From Clostridia bacterium (GTDB lineage Bacteria > Bacillota > Clostridia > Christensenellales > Aristaeellaceae), in contig WQXF01000002.1 in NCBI GenBank assembly GCA_009784985.1, positions 1-60,769 of the forward strand: a stretch of DNA of 60,769 nt. Reading direction: 5' to 3'. Shown piece after piece: positions 7,794 to 14,777 of the stretch. A program made the position numbers and the translations under genes. Under the pieces are notes generated by a model. That model worked only from the letters and a program-made list of their open reading frames with translations. It searched no databases and was not told where the DNA came from. The stretch's first letter is position 1, and every line of letters begins with the position of its first letter.

Positions 7794-7881
7794 TAGAGAA
7801 GGCGGGACTCGAACCCGCGCATGCCTTGTTAGGGCCTACGGCTTATAAGGCCGTGGCTCTCACCAACTGAGCTACTTCTCC
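7794..7881 (-). tRNA. tRNA with UAU anticodon and a long variable arm (tRNA-Ile2-like)
   Basis: An 88-nt cloverleaf reads on the minus strand. The acceptor GGAGAAG pairs with CTTCTCT (first pair G-U). The D stem is GCTC/GAGC and the anticodon stem ACGGC/GCCGT with loop CTTATAA, giving anticodon UAU, which reads AUA. The T arm is GCGGG TTCGAGT CCCGC and the discriminator is A. CCA is not encoded. The variable region is 19 nt (7819-7837) and can form a GCC/GGC stem with a 7-nt loop, which makes it class II. That is normally limited to Leu, Ser and bacterial Tyr tRNAs. The D arm looks class I/Ile-like. A structure-aware scan is needed to decide whether it is charged with Ile. Confidence 0.85.
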
Positions 7882-7885
7882 AAAC

Positions 7886-7915
7886 AACAAAAAACAGCGA
7901 CCAGAAAAGCCGCTG
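7886..7915 (-). terminator. Intrinsic terminator directly 5' of the tRNA
   Basis: On the minus strand, CAGCGGC (7909-7915) pairs with GTCGCTG (7895-7901) around a 7-nt loop and is followed by TTTTTTGTT (7886-7894). It ends the short transcript carrying the 24-codon ORF (7937-8011). It lies only 4 bases before the tRNA, so tRNA transcription from the same promoter would need read-through. Confidence 0.75.
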
Positions 7916-7936
7916 CAAAAGTTCCGTGTCTATTGC

Positions 7937-8011
7937 TTATCTACATGCAAGGACACAGGCGAACACTTTGGCAACGACTTGCTTTTTAGTACGTATTATA
8001 CACGCCATCAT
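7937..8011 (-). CDS. 24-residue peptide, possible leader ORF
   Basis: A short ORF with complete expression signals: consensus promoter at 8057-8085, strong GGGGAGGTGGAC ribosome-binding site (8012-8023), ATG ATG start, 24 sense codons and TAA. The peptide begins MMACIIRTKK and ends VLACR, with three cysteines and a basic middle; it matches nothing I know. Codons 5 and 6 are both AUA, the codon matched by the UAU tRNA encoded just downstream. A second hairpin (7926-7956: GTGTC/GACAC plus TTGC/GCAA) holds the stop codon in its loop, so a ribosome finishing the ORF would melt it. It may be an attenuation leader, or a stand-alone small protein. The start could be 8011 or 8008. Confidence 0.55.
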   Translation of the reverse strand: MMACIIRTKKQVVAKVFACVLACR

Positions 8012-8056
8012 GTCCACCTCCCCATGCGTTCATCGTCTGCTTTTGCGACGTATGCT

Positions 8057-8085
8057 ATATTAGCATGGATCATTTTTGTTGTCAA
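8057..8085 (-). promoter_or_regulatory. Near-perfect sigma-A promoter for the 24-aa ORF/tRNA region
   Basis: On the minus strand, TTGACA (8080-8085), exactly 17 bp, and TAATAT (8057-8062). Transcription should begin near 8050, 40 bases before the ATG of the 24-codon ORF. It lies just downstream of the stop of the leucine-rich-repeat gene. Confidence 0.8.
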
Positions 8086-8095
8086 TCAAAATCCC

Positions 8096-10060
8096 TCAAA
8101 AAACCGAAATCCCAACCCCCCGCCCCACAATCCTATCCGCCTTCGCCACCACAACCTCTGCAGCCGTAACCTCCACATCAATCGCACAGTCCGGCAGAAT
8201 CTCCGCCAGCGCCGCACGCTGATCCGGGGTCACATCAAACCCAGTAAGCCGCAGCTCCGTCAGCCCGCTCAACGAACGCAACGGGGTGCAATCGGGCAGC
8301 GCGCCCTCGCCCACAATCTCCAGCTTGGCCAGGTTGGAAAGCCTGGACAGCGGCCCCAGGTCGGAGCCAGACACAAGATCACCAGTGGGCAGGTTAAAAC
8401 GCAACTCGGTAAGGTTCGAAAGGGGGGCCACCTGGTAGGGCAATACCCCCGTGGAGGTAAAGAAGTCCAGCTTTTGCAGCCGCCCCAGCATGGTTAGCGG
8501 GCGCGGGCTTTGTTCGTTTTCGGTGTCCACCCGCAGCACGCGCAGATTGGGCAGCGCCATCAGCACCTGCAAATCCCGTGGCGCGCCGGACAGGCTTAGC
8601 GAGGCCAACTGGGGTAGCGACGCCAGTGGATCAAGATCGGCTAGGGGGTTGCCGGTGATGTCCAGCTTGGTGAGGGTAGACAGGGTGGACAGCGGGGCCA
8701 AGTTGGACACCTGGTTGTTGGATAGATCCAAGTGCATCACGCCGGTCAAGGCGCGCAGGGGCGATAAATCGTCGATTTCCCGGCCGGGCAGCATCACCAC
8801 CAGGTCGTGGGGTTTTAGCTTCTCCTGGGCGATTAGGATGTCGGAAGGCGGTGCGGGCTCCTCTTCTATTTCCTCTTCGGCGTCTTCTTCGGCGCCTAGC
8901 ACTGTCCGCTGGGACAGCAGCGCGCGTTGGCTGGCGGGCAGCAACGCGCAGTCATAGGCGGTGAGCAGGTTCAGCACGGGCAGGTCCAGCACCGGCGTAA
9001 GATCGGTGATGGGATTGCGGTCCACATGCAGACTTTCCAGTGCTGTGAGCGCGGCCAGAGGCTCTAAATTTTCCACCTGATTGCCCGCGATGGACAGGTG
9101 GGTGAGCCGCCTGTTTTTGGCCAGCGCCGATACGTCGGTGATGTCATTGTCTTGCAGGTACGCTCGTACTAGGCGGGGGTGATTGTCAAGAGCCCGCAGG
9201 CTGCTGATCTCGTTGTTTTCCAAATGTACGGTGCGCAGGTACATCAGCGGGCGCAGGGGGCCGATGTCGGTGATGCCGCAGCCCTGGGCGTCTAGCCTTT
9301 CCAGCCGCTTGATATCGCTAAGGGGTTTGAGGCCGCGCACCGGATTGCCGGAAATCGAAAGCTCGCTTAACTTGGTGAGCTTTCCGATGGGGCCCAGATC
9401 GCGTATCTCGTTGCCGGATACGTCCAGCCGGGTTAGCTTGGTGAGGCGGCGAAGGGCGGCGACATCGGTGAGCCCGGCATTGGCCAGCGTCAGCGCCCGC
9501 AATGAGCCCAGAAAGGACAGGGACGATAGATCATCCAGCTCCACATCCGCGATCATCAACGTTTCCAGCCGCTTTAGATTGGCCAAGGGTTTGATGCTTT
9601 GGATGGGGTTGCCGCCCAGCGCCAGCTGCGTTAGCCTGGTGAGGCCTCCCAGCGTGCTGATATCGTTTACCTGGTTGCCCCGTAGGTTGAGTATTTTCAG
9701 TTGAGAAAGACCGGCCAGGGGTTTGATATCCGTGATTTGATTGTTACTAAGATTCAGGCTTTGCAGGTTGTACATCGAGGCCAGCGGCGAGAGGTCTTTG
9801 ATCTTATTGCCGCTTAAATTTAGGTGCAGCACCACGGGCAATTTTTTCAGCTCGGAGATATCCGTTAAGCCCTGGTTCGATAGATCCAGGGTGGTGATGC
9901 CTGTGGTTACTGTTTGGCCGTATATCTCTACTTCCGTGACTTTTGGGGTGGTATTGGATGAGGCCTGGGCGCTTGATATCGGTAAAACGATAAACAAAAC
10001 ACACAAGCACAACACGGCAAAACCACGCCATCTGCGCGGGGATCGTTTGGTAAACGGCAT
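8096..10060 (-). CDS. Secreted leucine-rich-repeat (internalin-like) protein
   Basis: A 654-residue exported protein. It opens with a basic region and a hydrophobic signal (RRWRGFAVLCLCVLFIVLP, cleavage near AQA-SSN). After that it is almost wholly internalin-type leucine-rich repeats of 21-22 residues with the pattern LxxLxxLxLxxNxIxDIxPL (for example LKILNLRGNQVNDISTLGG). About 15 repeats form the first block. A very acidic spacer (GAEEDAEEEIEEEPAPP, near residue 390) interrupts, and a second, more degenerate block follows. There is no LPXTG motif, membrane anchor or wall-binding domain, so it is probably released or loosely bound. Such domains bind proteins; the partner is unknown. The ATG at 10060 begins the signal peptide after a GGGAAGGG site. 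Confidence 0.88.
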   Translation of the reverse strand: MPFTKRSPRRWRGFAVLCLCVLFIVLPISSAQASSNTTPKVTEVEIYGQTVTTGITTLDLSNQGLTDISELKKLPVVLHLNLSGNKIKDLSPLASMYNLQSLNLSNNQITDIKPLAGLSQLKILNLRGNQVNDISTLGGLTRLTQLALGGNPIQSIKPLANLKRLETLMIADVELDDLSSLSFLGSLRALTLANAGLTDVAALRRLTKLTRLDVSGNEIRDLGPIGKLTKLSELSISGNPVRGLKPLSDIKRLERLDAQGCGITDIGPLRPLMYLRTVHLENNEISSLRALDNHPRLVRAYLQDNDITDVSALAKNRRLTHLSIAGNQVENLEPLAALTALESLHVDRNPITDLTPVLDLPVLNLLTAYDCALLPASQRALLSQRTVLGAEEDAEEEIEEEPAPPSDILIAQEKLKPHDLVVMLPGREIDDLSPLRALTGVMHLDLSNNQVSNLAPLSTLSTLTKLDITGNPLADLDPLASLPQLASLSLSGAPRDLQVLMALPNLRVLRVDTENEQSPRPLTMLGRLQKLDFFTSTGVLPYQVAPLSNLTELRFNLPTGDLVSGSDLGPLSRLSNLAKLEIVGEGALPDCTPLRSLSGLTELRLTGFDVTPDQRAALAEILPDCAIDVEVTAAEVVVAKADRIVGRGVGISVF

Positions 10061-10096
10061 CAAAACCAGCCCTTCCCACTTGCAAAAGATGGGCCT

Positions 10097-10102
10097 ATTA
10101 TA
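10097..10102 (-). promoter_or_regulatory. Candidate -10 element of the LRR gene
   Basis: A perfect TATAAT on the minus strand, 36 bases before the LRR start codon. No good -35 is seen at 16-18 bp, so the assignment is tentative. Confidence 0.35.
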
Positions 10103-10164
10103 GCACAAGGGGAAAGCAAATATGTAACTATAAAGTGTTTTTTAAGGAAAGGCCAGTAAAAGCA

Positions 10165-11916
10165 TCAATAAAAGAACACCGCGCCCTCCCGTGGCGGCAG
10201 GCGCAAAAGCACTGCGCCCCCTTGGGTGGCATGGGCAACGCCGCTTAGGGCATCTGTGGCGTAGGCCTGGTTTGCCAGCCCAACCGGTAAAGGCAGCATC
10301 GCCTCTACCGCCACATCGGCGGTGTTGAGGATTACCAGGGCGTTTTGCCCGGTATCCTCCCGCAGGTAGGCGTACACGCCGTTTGATCCCACATGCCAGG
10401 TGCGATAGGTTCCGTAGCGTAACGCCGGGCTGCCGTTGCGTAGAGCGATCAGTTTTTTAAACCAGGCGCGTACGGGGTTTCCTTCTATTTGTTCCCAGCA
10501 CATGCTGCCTCGGCAGAAGGGGTCGTTTTCCCCCTCCATGCCCAGTTCATCGCCGTAGTACACGATGGGCGCGCCGGGCGCCGTCATTTGAAATAGAGCC
10601 GCTTGCCGCAACCGGCGTAACTCACCCCCGGCCCTGGTTAAGAAACGTTTGGTATCGTGGGTGCCCAAAAAATTCCACAACACCTCCTGGGTAGCATGGG
10701 GGTACAGCGCCATGGTGCGGTTGACACGGGCATCAAACGTACGTAAATCCAGCGTGTCCTCGGCAAAAAAGCCCCATATGGCGCGGGAGAGCACGTAGTG
10801 CATAGTGCTGTCAAACATATCGCCCACGGAGAGCCATTCACGGGAGTCGTCCCAACACTCGGCCACCAAGATAGCTTCCGGGTTCTCGGCCAGTACCGCC
10901 TTGCGGAACTGCCGCCAAAAGTCGGGCCACACCTCGGGCGATACGTCCAGCCGCCAGCCGTCTACGCCGCAGGTGCGCAGCCAATACCGGCCCACCTCCA
11001 GAAAGTATTCGGCAGCCTGTGGATCGGCCAGGTTCAGCTTGGGCATGTAGGCTTCATTACCGAAAGTGGCGTAGCCGCAATCATAACGAGGATCAAAAAA
11101 GAACCAATTGGCGTAGGTTGAGGCCGCTCCCTTGGCTTTTGCGTCCGCAAAGGGAGCAAACTTGGTGCCGCAATGGTTAAACACCCCGTCTAACACAATA
11201 CGAATGCCCGCCTGGTGCAGGGCATCGGTGAGCCGCTTCAAATCCTGGGTGGTGCCCATCAGCGGGTCAATCGTAAAATAATCGAAGGTATTATAACGGT
11301 GAGAGGTATCCGATACAAACAGGGGCGTCATGTACACCAGGCCCACACCTAAGTCTTTAAGATAAGGCACTGCTTCGAACATACCCGCCAGATTGCCGCC
11401 AAAGCGATACTTGTTTTCTACCCTCTTCGAGCCCCAGGGCTCTACATCGGCCTGGGCCGGGCCACTGCGCCGAAAGCGATCCGGAAAGATTTGATACCCG
11501 GCCACGCCACGGGCCCAATCAGGTTTTTGATCGGGTGTCCAGGCGTGGGCATAGGGGAACCATACCGGGAACCTGTCCGCCATCTGGGCAGGGGTGTGCC
11601 AGCCGTCTTGATCCAAATACAGCTCGCACCCGTCGCTGCAAAACAAAAACAGATAATGCAAACGCCGGTCTTCGGGCATAAAGGCCACTTCGTACCACTG
11701 GTGGAGTTCGTCTTGCCACATGGGGCGCATCGTTATACCACCCTCACACGACGTGATTCCGTGGGTGGGGGAGTACATGCGCTTGTGACACAGTTGCACC
11801 TGATCCCATTCGCCCACTGCCGTGCGGATGCGGATGCAAACCCGTCCATCGGGTTGGGTGTGCCGGTATTCGAGCCAGGGCTGGTGTTGTACGGCGGACA
11901 GTGTGATATTGCGCAT
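10165..11916 (-). CDS. GH13 alpha-glycosidase (cyclomaltodextrinase/neopullulanase type)
   Basis: A 583-residue cytoplasmic enzyme (no signal peptide) for maltodextrins, cyclodextrins or pullulan fragments. Residues 1-120 form the N-terminal CBM34-like beta domain that marks this GH13 subgroup. The catalytic barrel has the four GH13 regions: DGVFNHCG (243-250), GWRLDVSPE with nucleophile Asp324, LVAECWDD with acid/base Glu353, and FLGTHDTKRF with Asp421. The last has Thr instead of the usual Asn before His. A C-terminal beta domain follows. An AAAAGGGGG site precedes the ATG, and the promoter at 11966-11994 has a LacI-like operator. It fits the importer at 20-24 kb as the intracellular hydrolase, though the genes are not linked. 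Confidence 0.9.
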   Translation of the reverse strand: MRNITLSAVQHQPWLEYRHTQPDGRVCIRIRTAVGEWDQVQLCHKRMYSPTHGITSCEGGITMRPMWQDELHQWYEVAFMPEDRRLHYLFLFCSDGCELYLDQDGWHTPAQMADRFPVWFPYAHAWTPDQKPDWARGVAGYQIFPDRFRRSGPAQADVEPWGSKRVENKYRFGGNLAGMFEAVPYLKDLGVGLVYMTPLFVSDTSHRYNTFDYFTIDPLMGTTQDLKRLTDALHQAGIRIVLDGVFNHCGTKFAPFADAKAKGAASTYANWFFFDPRYDCGYATFGNEAYMPKLNLADPQAAEYFLEVGRYWLRTCGVDGWRLDVSPEVWPDFWRQFRKAVLAENPEAILVAECWDDSREWLSVGDMFDSTMHYVLSRAIWGFFAEDTLDLRTFDARVNRTMALYPHATQEVLWNFLGTHDTKRFLTRAGGELRRLRQAALFQMTAPGAPIVYYGDELGMEGENDPFCRGSMCWEQIEGNPVRAWFKKLIALRNGSPALRYGTYRTWHVGSNGVYAYLREDTGQNALVILNTADVAVEAMLPLPVGLANQAYATDALSGVAHATQGGAVLLRLPPREGAVFFY

Positions 11917-11948
11917 GGAAGGCCCCCTTTTGAATTAAGCAATCGCTG

Positions 11949-11994
11949 TGCAATCGTTTGTACACAGTATGTGGGATTGTGTGATGGATGTCAA
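11949..11994 (-). promoter_or_regulatory. Promoter and LacI/CcpA-like operator of the GH13 gene
   Basis: On the minus strand, TTGACA (11989-11994), 17 bp, and CATACT (11966-11971). Between the -10 and the gene is TGCAATCGTTTGTA (11949-11962, plus-strand reading), close to the CG-centred palindromes bound by LacI/GalR-family proteins and CcpA. GCAATCG is repeated at 11939-11945. Sugar-dependent repression is likely. Confidence 0.6.
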
Positions 11995-12074
11995 GGAGGG
12001 GTGAGGGGGTGCAGGGCAAAAAACATGCAGTTACAGCAAAGCGATGCTTGATCAGGCATTCTTAACAAGCAATA

Positions 12075-12160
12075 TGTAGGGGCGAAATCCATTTTCGCCC
12101 GCCCCGAATGCGCCTGCGCTGAATACCACGTTTCGGGCGGATATGGAATCCGCCCCTACA
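12075..12160. repeat. Double-hairpin dispersed repeat, copy 1
   Basis: An 86-bp intergenic element with perfect 10-bp terminal inverted repeats TGTAGGGGCG / CGCCCCTACA. Each half also folds on itself: GGGCGAAA with TTTTCGCCC, and GGGCGGAT with ATCCGCCC. Copy 2 at 22050-22137 has the same ends and plan but a different interior, as in MITE- or REP-like families. It carries no coding sequence. Confidence 0.75.
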
Positions 12161-12177
12161 GGAACGGTGGGTTTGCC

Positions 12178-12204
12178 GAATGTAGGGCGTCGCGCCCTAC
12201 ATTC
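12178..12204. terminator. Perfect palindrome overlapping the end of the YyaL-like gene
   Basis: A 12-bp perfect inverted repeat (GAATGTAGGGCG / CGCCCTACATTC, loop TCG) that includes two bases of the TGA stop at 12203-12205. The core TGTAGGGCG resembles the ends of the neighbouring double-hairpin repeat, so it may be a reduced copy. There is no U-tract, but it could act as a terminator or 3' stabiliser. Confidence 0.5.
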
Positions 12205-14065
12205 ATTCCCCCATCGTCGCCGCCCCCAGCAGCGCCGCCGCCGAAATAAGCTGCCCCTCCGCCTCGGGCAACGAGGCCGCAAGCAAGCGGTCATAATCGT
12301 CCCTGTACTGGGCATCTCCGGTAAGCCTGTGCAAAGCCAGCAGGTTTTCGGCGGTCATGGCCGCACCCGAGGGTGTGGCCCCGTCTTCTACGGCGGACTG
12401 ATCCGCGGGCAGCTCGCCACGCAAGTCGTTGCCGCTCAGGGCAAGGCCACCATCGGGCCTGGTGAACAGTGTGCGCTGAGCCGCCTGCCACCGCTCGGCC
12501 ATGTGCAGCCACTCGTTTTGTTTGGGTGAGGCCGCGTGCAAGCAAAGCAGGCCCCCGATCCAGGCTGCGTATCCGTCCACCGTGGCGGGGGCAACTGCTT
12601 GTCCGCCGCTCCAACTGCCCATGAGGCGGCCATCCCGCACCATTTGCTCGCTCACGAACCGCGCCGCGCCCTCAGCGGCCTGTAAATAAGCGGGTTCGCC
12701 CAGTTCCCGTGCCGCAGTAGCCAGCGCGGAGATTGCCAATCCGTTGCCTAGAATAGGGCAGAGAAAAATCACCCTGGGCGCGGGCCGCTGATCCCGGGCC
12801 CGGGCCAACAGGGGCCGACAAGCATCCAAAAAGGCGCGGTCGGGTTCGGTGAGGGGTGTGGCCCGGAAGGGGAGCCAGCCTTCAACATCTTCATGATCAT
12901 CATGTATGCATCCCATCTTTGGATCGCAGCGGGCTGTCCGGTTGGGTTTGGTCTCCAGCGTGCCCCCGTCCACACCGATGCCCAGCAGCGTACACAGGCG
13001 CACCCCGTCGTCCGCGCCCAGCACGTTCTGAATCTCCTCGGGCATCCAGCGGTAGTACGCGCCCTCGCCCCCCGGATCATCGGCGTCTTGTGAAGAGTAG
13101 AACCCCCTATGCTCCCCGGCCAGTTTGCCGGTGATGTAGGCCAGCGTATCCCCCGCCACCCCCATAAAGTCAGCATCGGCATAATGGATGGCATCGGGGT
13201 GCCGGGCGGCTTCCAGATAGGTGAGGGCCAGCAGCGCGTTGTCTTGCAGCATCTTTTCGTAATGGGGGGTGCGCCACGCCCTGTCTACCGCATAACGGAA
13301 AAAGCCGTGGCCGATGTGATCCCGGATGCCGCCTCGGGCCATGGCCTCCAACGTCCGCGCTGCCATACGATACGTATCTCTTTTGCCCCGTTGCAACAAA
13401 AACCGCAATGCAGGCACGTTGGGGAATTTGGGCGCGCCGCCGATGCCGCCGTGGCGTTCGTCTTGGGCGCGGAGCAGCCCGTCTTCCAACTGATGGGCCA
13501 GGGCGTGGGCGTCCGGGGGCGTTGCCTGTGCTGACTGGGGCTTTAAAGCCAGGGATTCGGTAAGGTGATCGGCCCACTCTTCCAGCTTTACACGGTCAAA
13601 CTCCCATAGATTGGTGATCCGGGAGAGCAGCCCGCACAGCCCCATCTGACCATGCCGATTGCCCGCGGGCAGATAACTCACCGCGTAGAAGGGGCGGCGG
13701 TCGGGCATTAAAAAGGCGTTGAGGGGCCATCCGCCGTGGCCTTGGAGTCCCACACAGGCTTGCATGTAAAAAGAGTCCACATCCGGCCATTGCTCCCGGT
13801 CCACCTTGATGGGCACAAAGTGGGCGTTGATCAGCTCGGCGATCAGCGGATCCTCAAAACTCTCCTCGGCCATCACATGGCACCAATGGCAGCTGGCGTA
13901 GCCGATGGACAAAAACACCGGCTTGTCTTCAGCCCTGGCTTCGGCAAAGGCCTCGTTGCCCCAAGGCCGCCAGTCTACGGGATTGTAGGCGTGTTCAAGC
14001 AGGTAGGGCGACTTGTCGTGGATCAACCGGTTGGGCGTGTGGAGCGAATCCGTCACAGGCAACAC
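12203..14065 (-). CDS. YyaL/SSP411-type thioredoxin-domain protein (DUF255)
   Basis: A 620-residue protein. Residues 10-165 form the DUF255 thioredoxin-like domain: [21 protein letters not shown], then the redox-type motif SCHWCHVM (Cys59, Cys62), [10 protein letters not shown] and GGWPLNAFL. The rest is an (alpha/alpha)6-barrel like N-acylglucosamine epimerases ([26 protein letters not shown]). The family is widespread in bacteria and eukaryotes (spermatogenesis-associated protein 20) without a settled activity. Length is slightly below the usual 650-700. The start is uncertain: GTG at 14065 has only a weak upstream site. It is transcribed alone and is divergent from the V4R gene. Confidence 0.85.
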   Translation of the reverse strand: MLPVTDSLHTPNRLIHDKSPYLLEHAYNPVDWRPWGNEAFAEARAEDKPVFLSIGYASCHWCHVMAEESFEDPLIAELINAHFVPIKVDREQWPDVDSFYMQACVGLQGHGGWPLNAFLMPDRRPFYAVSYLPAGNRHGQMGLCGLLSRITNLWEFDRVKLEEWADHLTESLALKPQSAQATPPDAHALAHQLEDGLLRAQDERHGGIGGAPKFPNVPALRFLLQRGKRDTYRMAARTLEAMARGGIRDHIGHGFFRYAVDRAWRTPHYEKMLQDNALLALTYLEAARHPDAIHYADADFMGVAGDTLAYITGKLAGEHRGFYSSQDADDPGGEGAYYRWMPEEIQNVLGADDGVRLCTLLGIGVDGGTLETKPNRTARCDPKMGCIHDDHEDVEGWLPFRATPLTEPDRAFLDACRPLLARARDQRPAPRVIFLCPILGNGLAISALATAARELGEPAYLQAAEGAARFVSEQMVRDGRLMGSWSGGQAVAPATVDGYAAWIGGLLCLHAASPKQNEWLHMAERWQAAQRTLFTRPDGGLALSGNDLRGELPADQSAVEDGATPSGAAMTAENLLALHRLTGDAQYRDDYDRLLAASLPEAEGQLISAAALLGAATMGE

Positions 14066-14141
14066 CGCTTTCGTTTTTTGGTATTTTGCTTAGCATTTCC
14101 AGCGCCCGCAAACATTATGAGGCCCATTCTTATAACTTCAT

Positions 14142-14170
14142 TTGACTTTGATGTTCCGGCGTGATATTTT
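14142..14170 (+). promoter_or_regulatory. Promoter of the V4R/histidine-kinase operon
   Basis: TTGACT (14142-14147), 17 bp, TATTTT (14165-14170), 40 bases before the V4R start codon. Confidence 0.65.
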
Positions 14171-14210
14171 GAGTGTGACCCTAAAAAATAATTGAAAGGG
14201 CGAAGCACAT

Positions 14211-14744
14211 ATGTTCAAGTTTTTATCCGATGCCGCAAACAACAGCTTCAAATGGGAATCCCTAGGAGATGTGGGCCAAGGCCGAAGGAATCTGGGCGGT
14301 GAAATGCCTGTGCTGGTGTACCGGCTGTTTCAATTTACCATGCGCGATGTGCTCAACAAAAGATATGGAAGCGACGAGGCCGTTGAAATCTTTCGCAGGG
14401 CAGGGGAGTTGGCCGGTGAGGAGTTTGCCGCCAACATGCTGGACGTGTCGTTGCCCTTTGATCAGTTTGTGGCCCAGCTTCAGCAGAGGCTTAAGGATGT
14501 AAAGGTAGGCATCCTGCGGCTGGAAGAGGTAAGCGCCGATGCTAGCAAAATGGTGCTGTCGGTGGCGGAAGACCTGGATTGCTCCGGATTGCCCATCACC
14601 AGCGAGGTGGTATGCAATTACGACGAGGGTTTTATTGCCGGGATACTTAAAACATACACCGGCAAGTCCTACGAGGTGCGGGAAGTGGACTGCTGGTCCA
14701 AAGGGGACAGGGTTTGCCGGTTTACCGCTAAGGCGGAGAAGTAG
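14211..14744 (+). CDS. V4R (4-vinyl-reductase) domain sensor protein
   Basis: A 177-residue cytoplasmic protein. The C-terminal half is a V4R domain, a small-molecule-binding fold found in XylR/DmpR-type activators and bacteriochlorophyll biosynthesis proteins. It shows SEVVCNYDEGFIAGIL and YEVREVDCWSKGDRVCRF, with conserved cysteines that may bind metal. The N-terminal half (DVLNKRYGSDEAVEIFRRAG) is the usual helical lead-in. It has no DNA-binding or output domain and lies 33 bases before a hybrid histidine kinase, so it probably detects a ligand and passes the state to the kinase. The ligand is unknown. Confidence 0.8.
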   Translation: MFKFLSDAANNSFKWESLGDVGQGRRNLGGEMPVLVYRLFQFTMRDVLNKRYGSDEAVEIFRRAGELAGEEFAANMLDVSLPFDQFVAQLQQRLKDVKVGILRLEEVSADASKMVLSVAEDLDCSGLPITSEVVCNYDEGFIAGILKTYTGKSYEVREVDCWSKGDRVCRFTAKAEK

Positions 14745-14777
14745 GGATTAGGGGGTAGGGGTTAAGGGAGGAACCGT

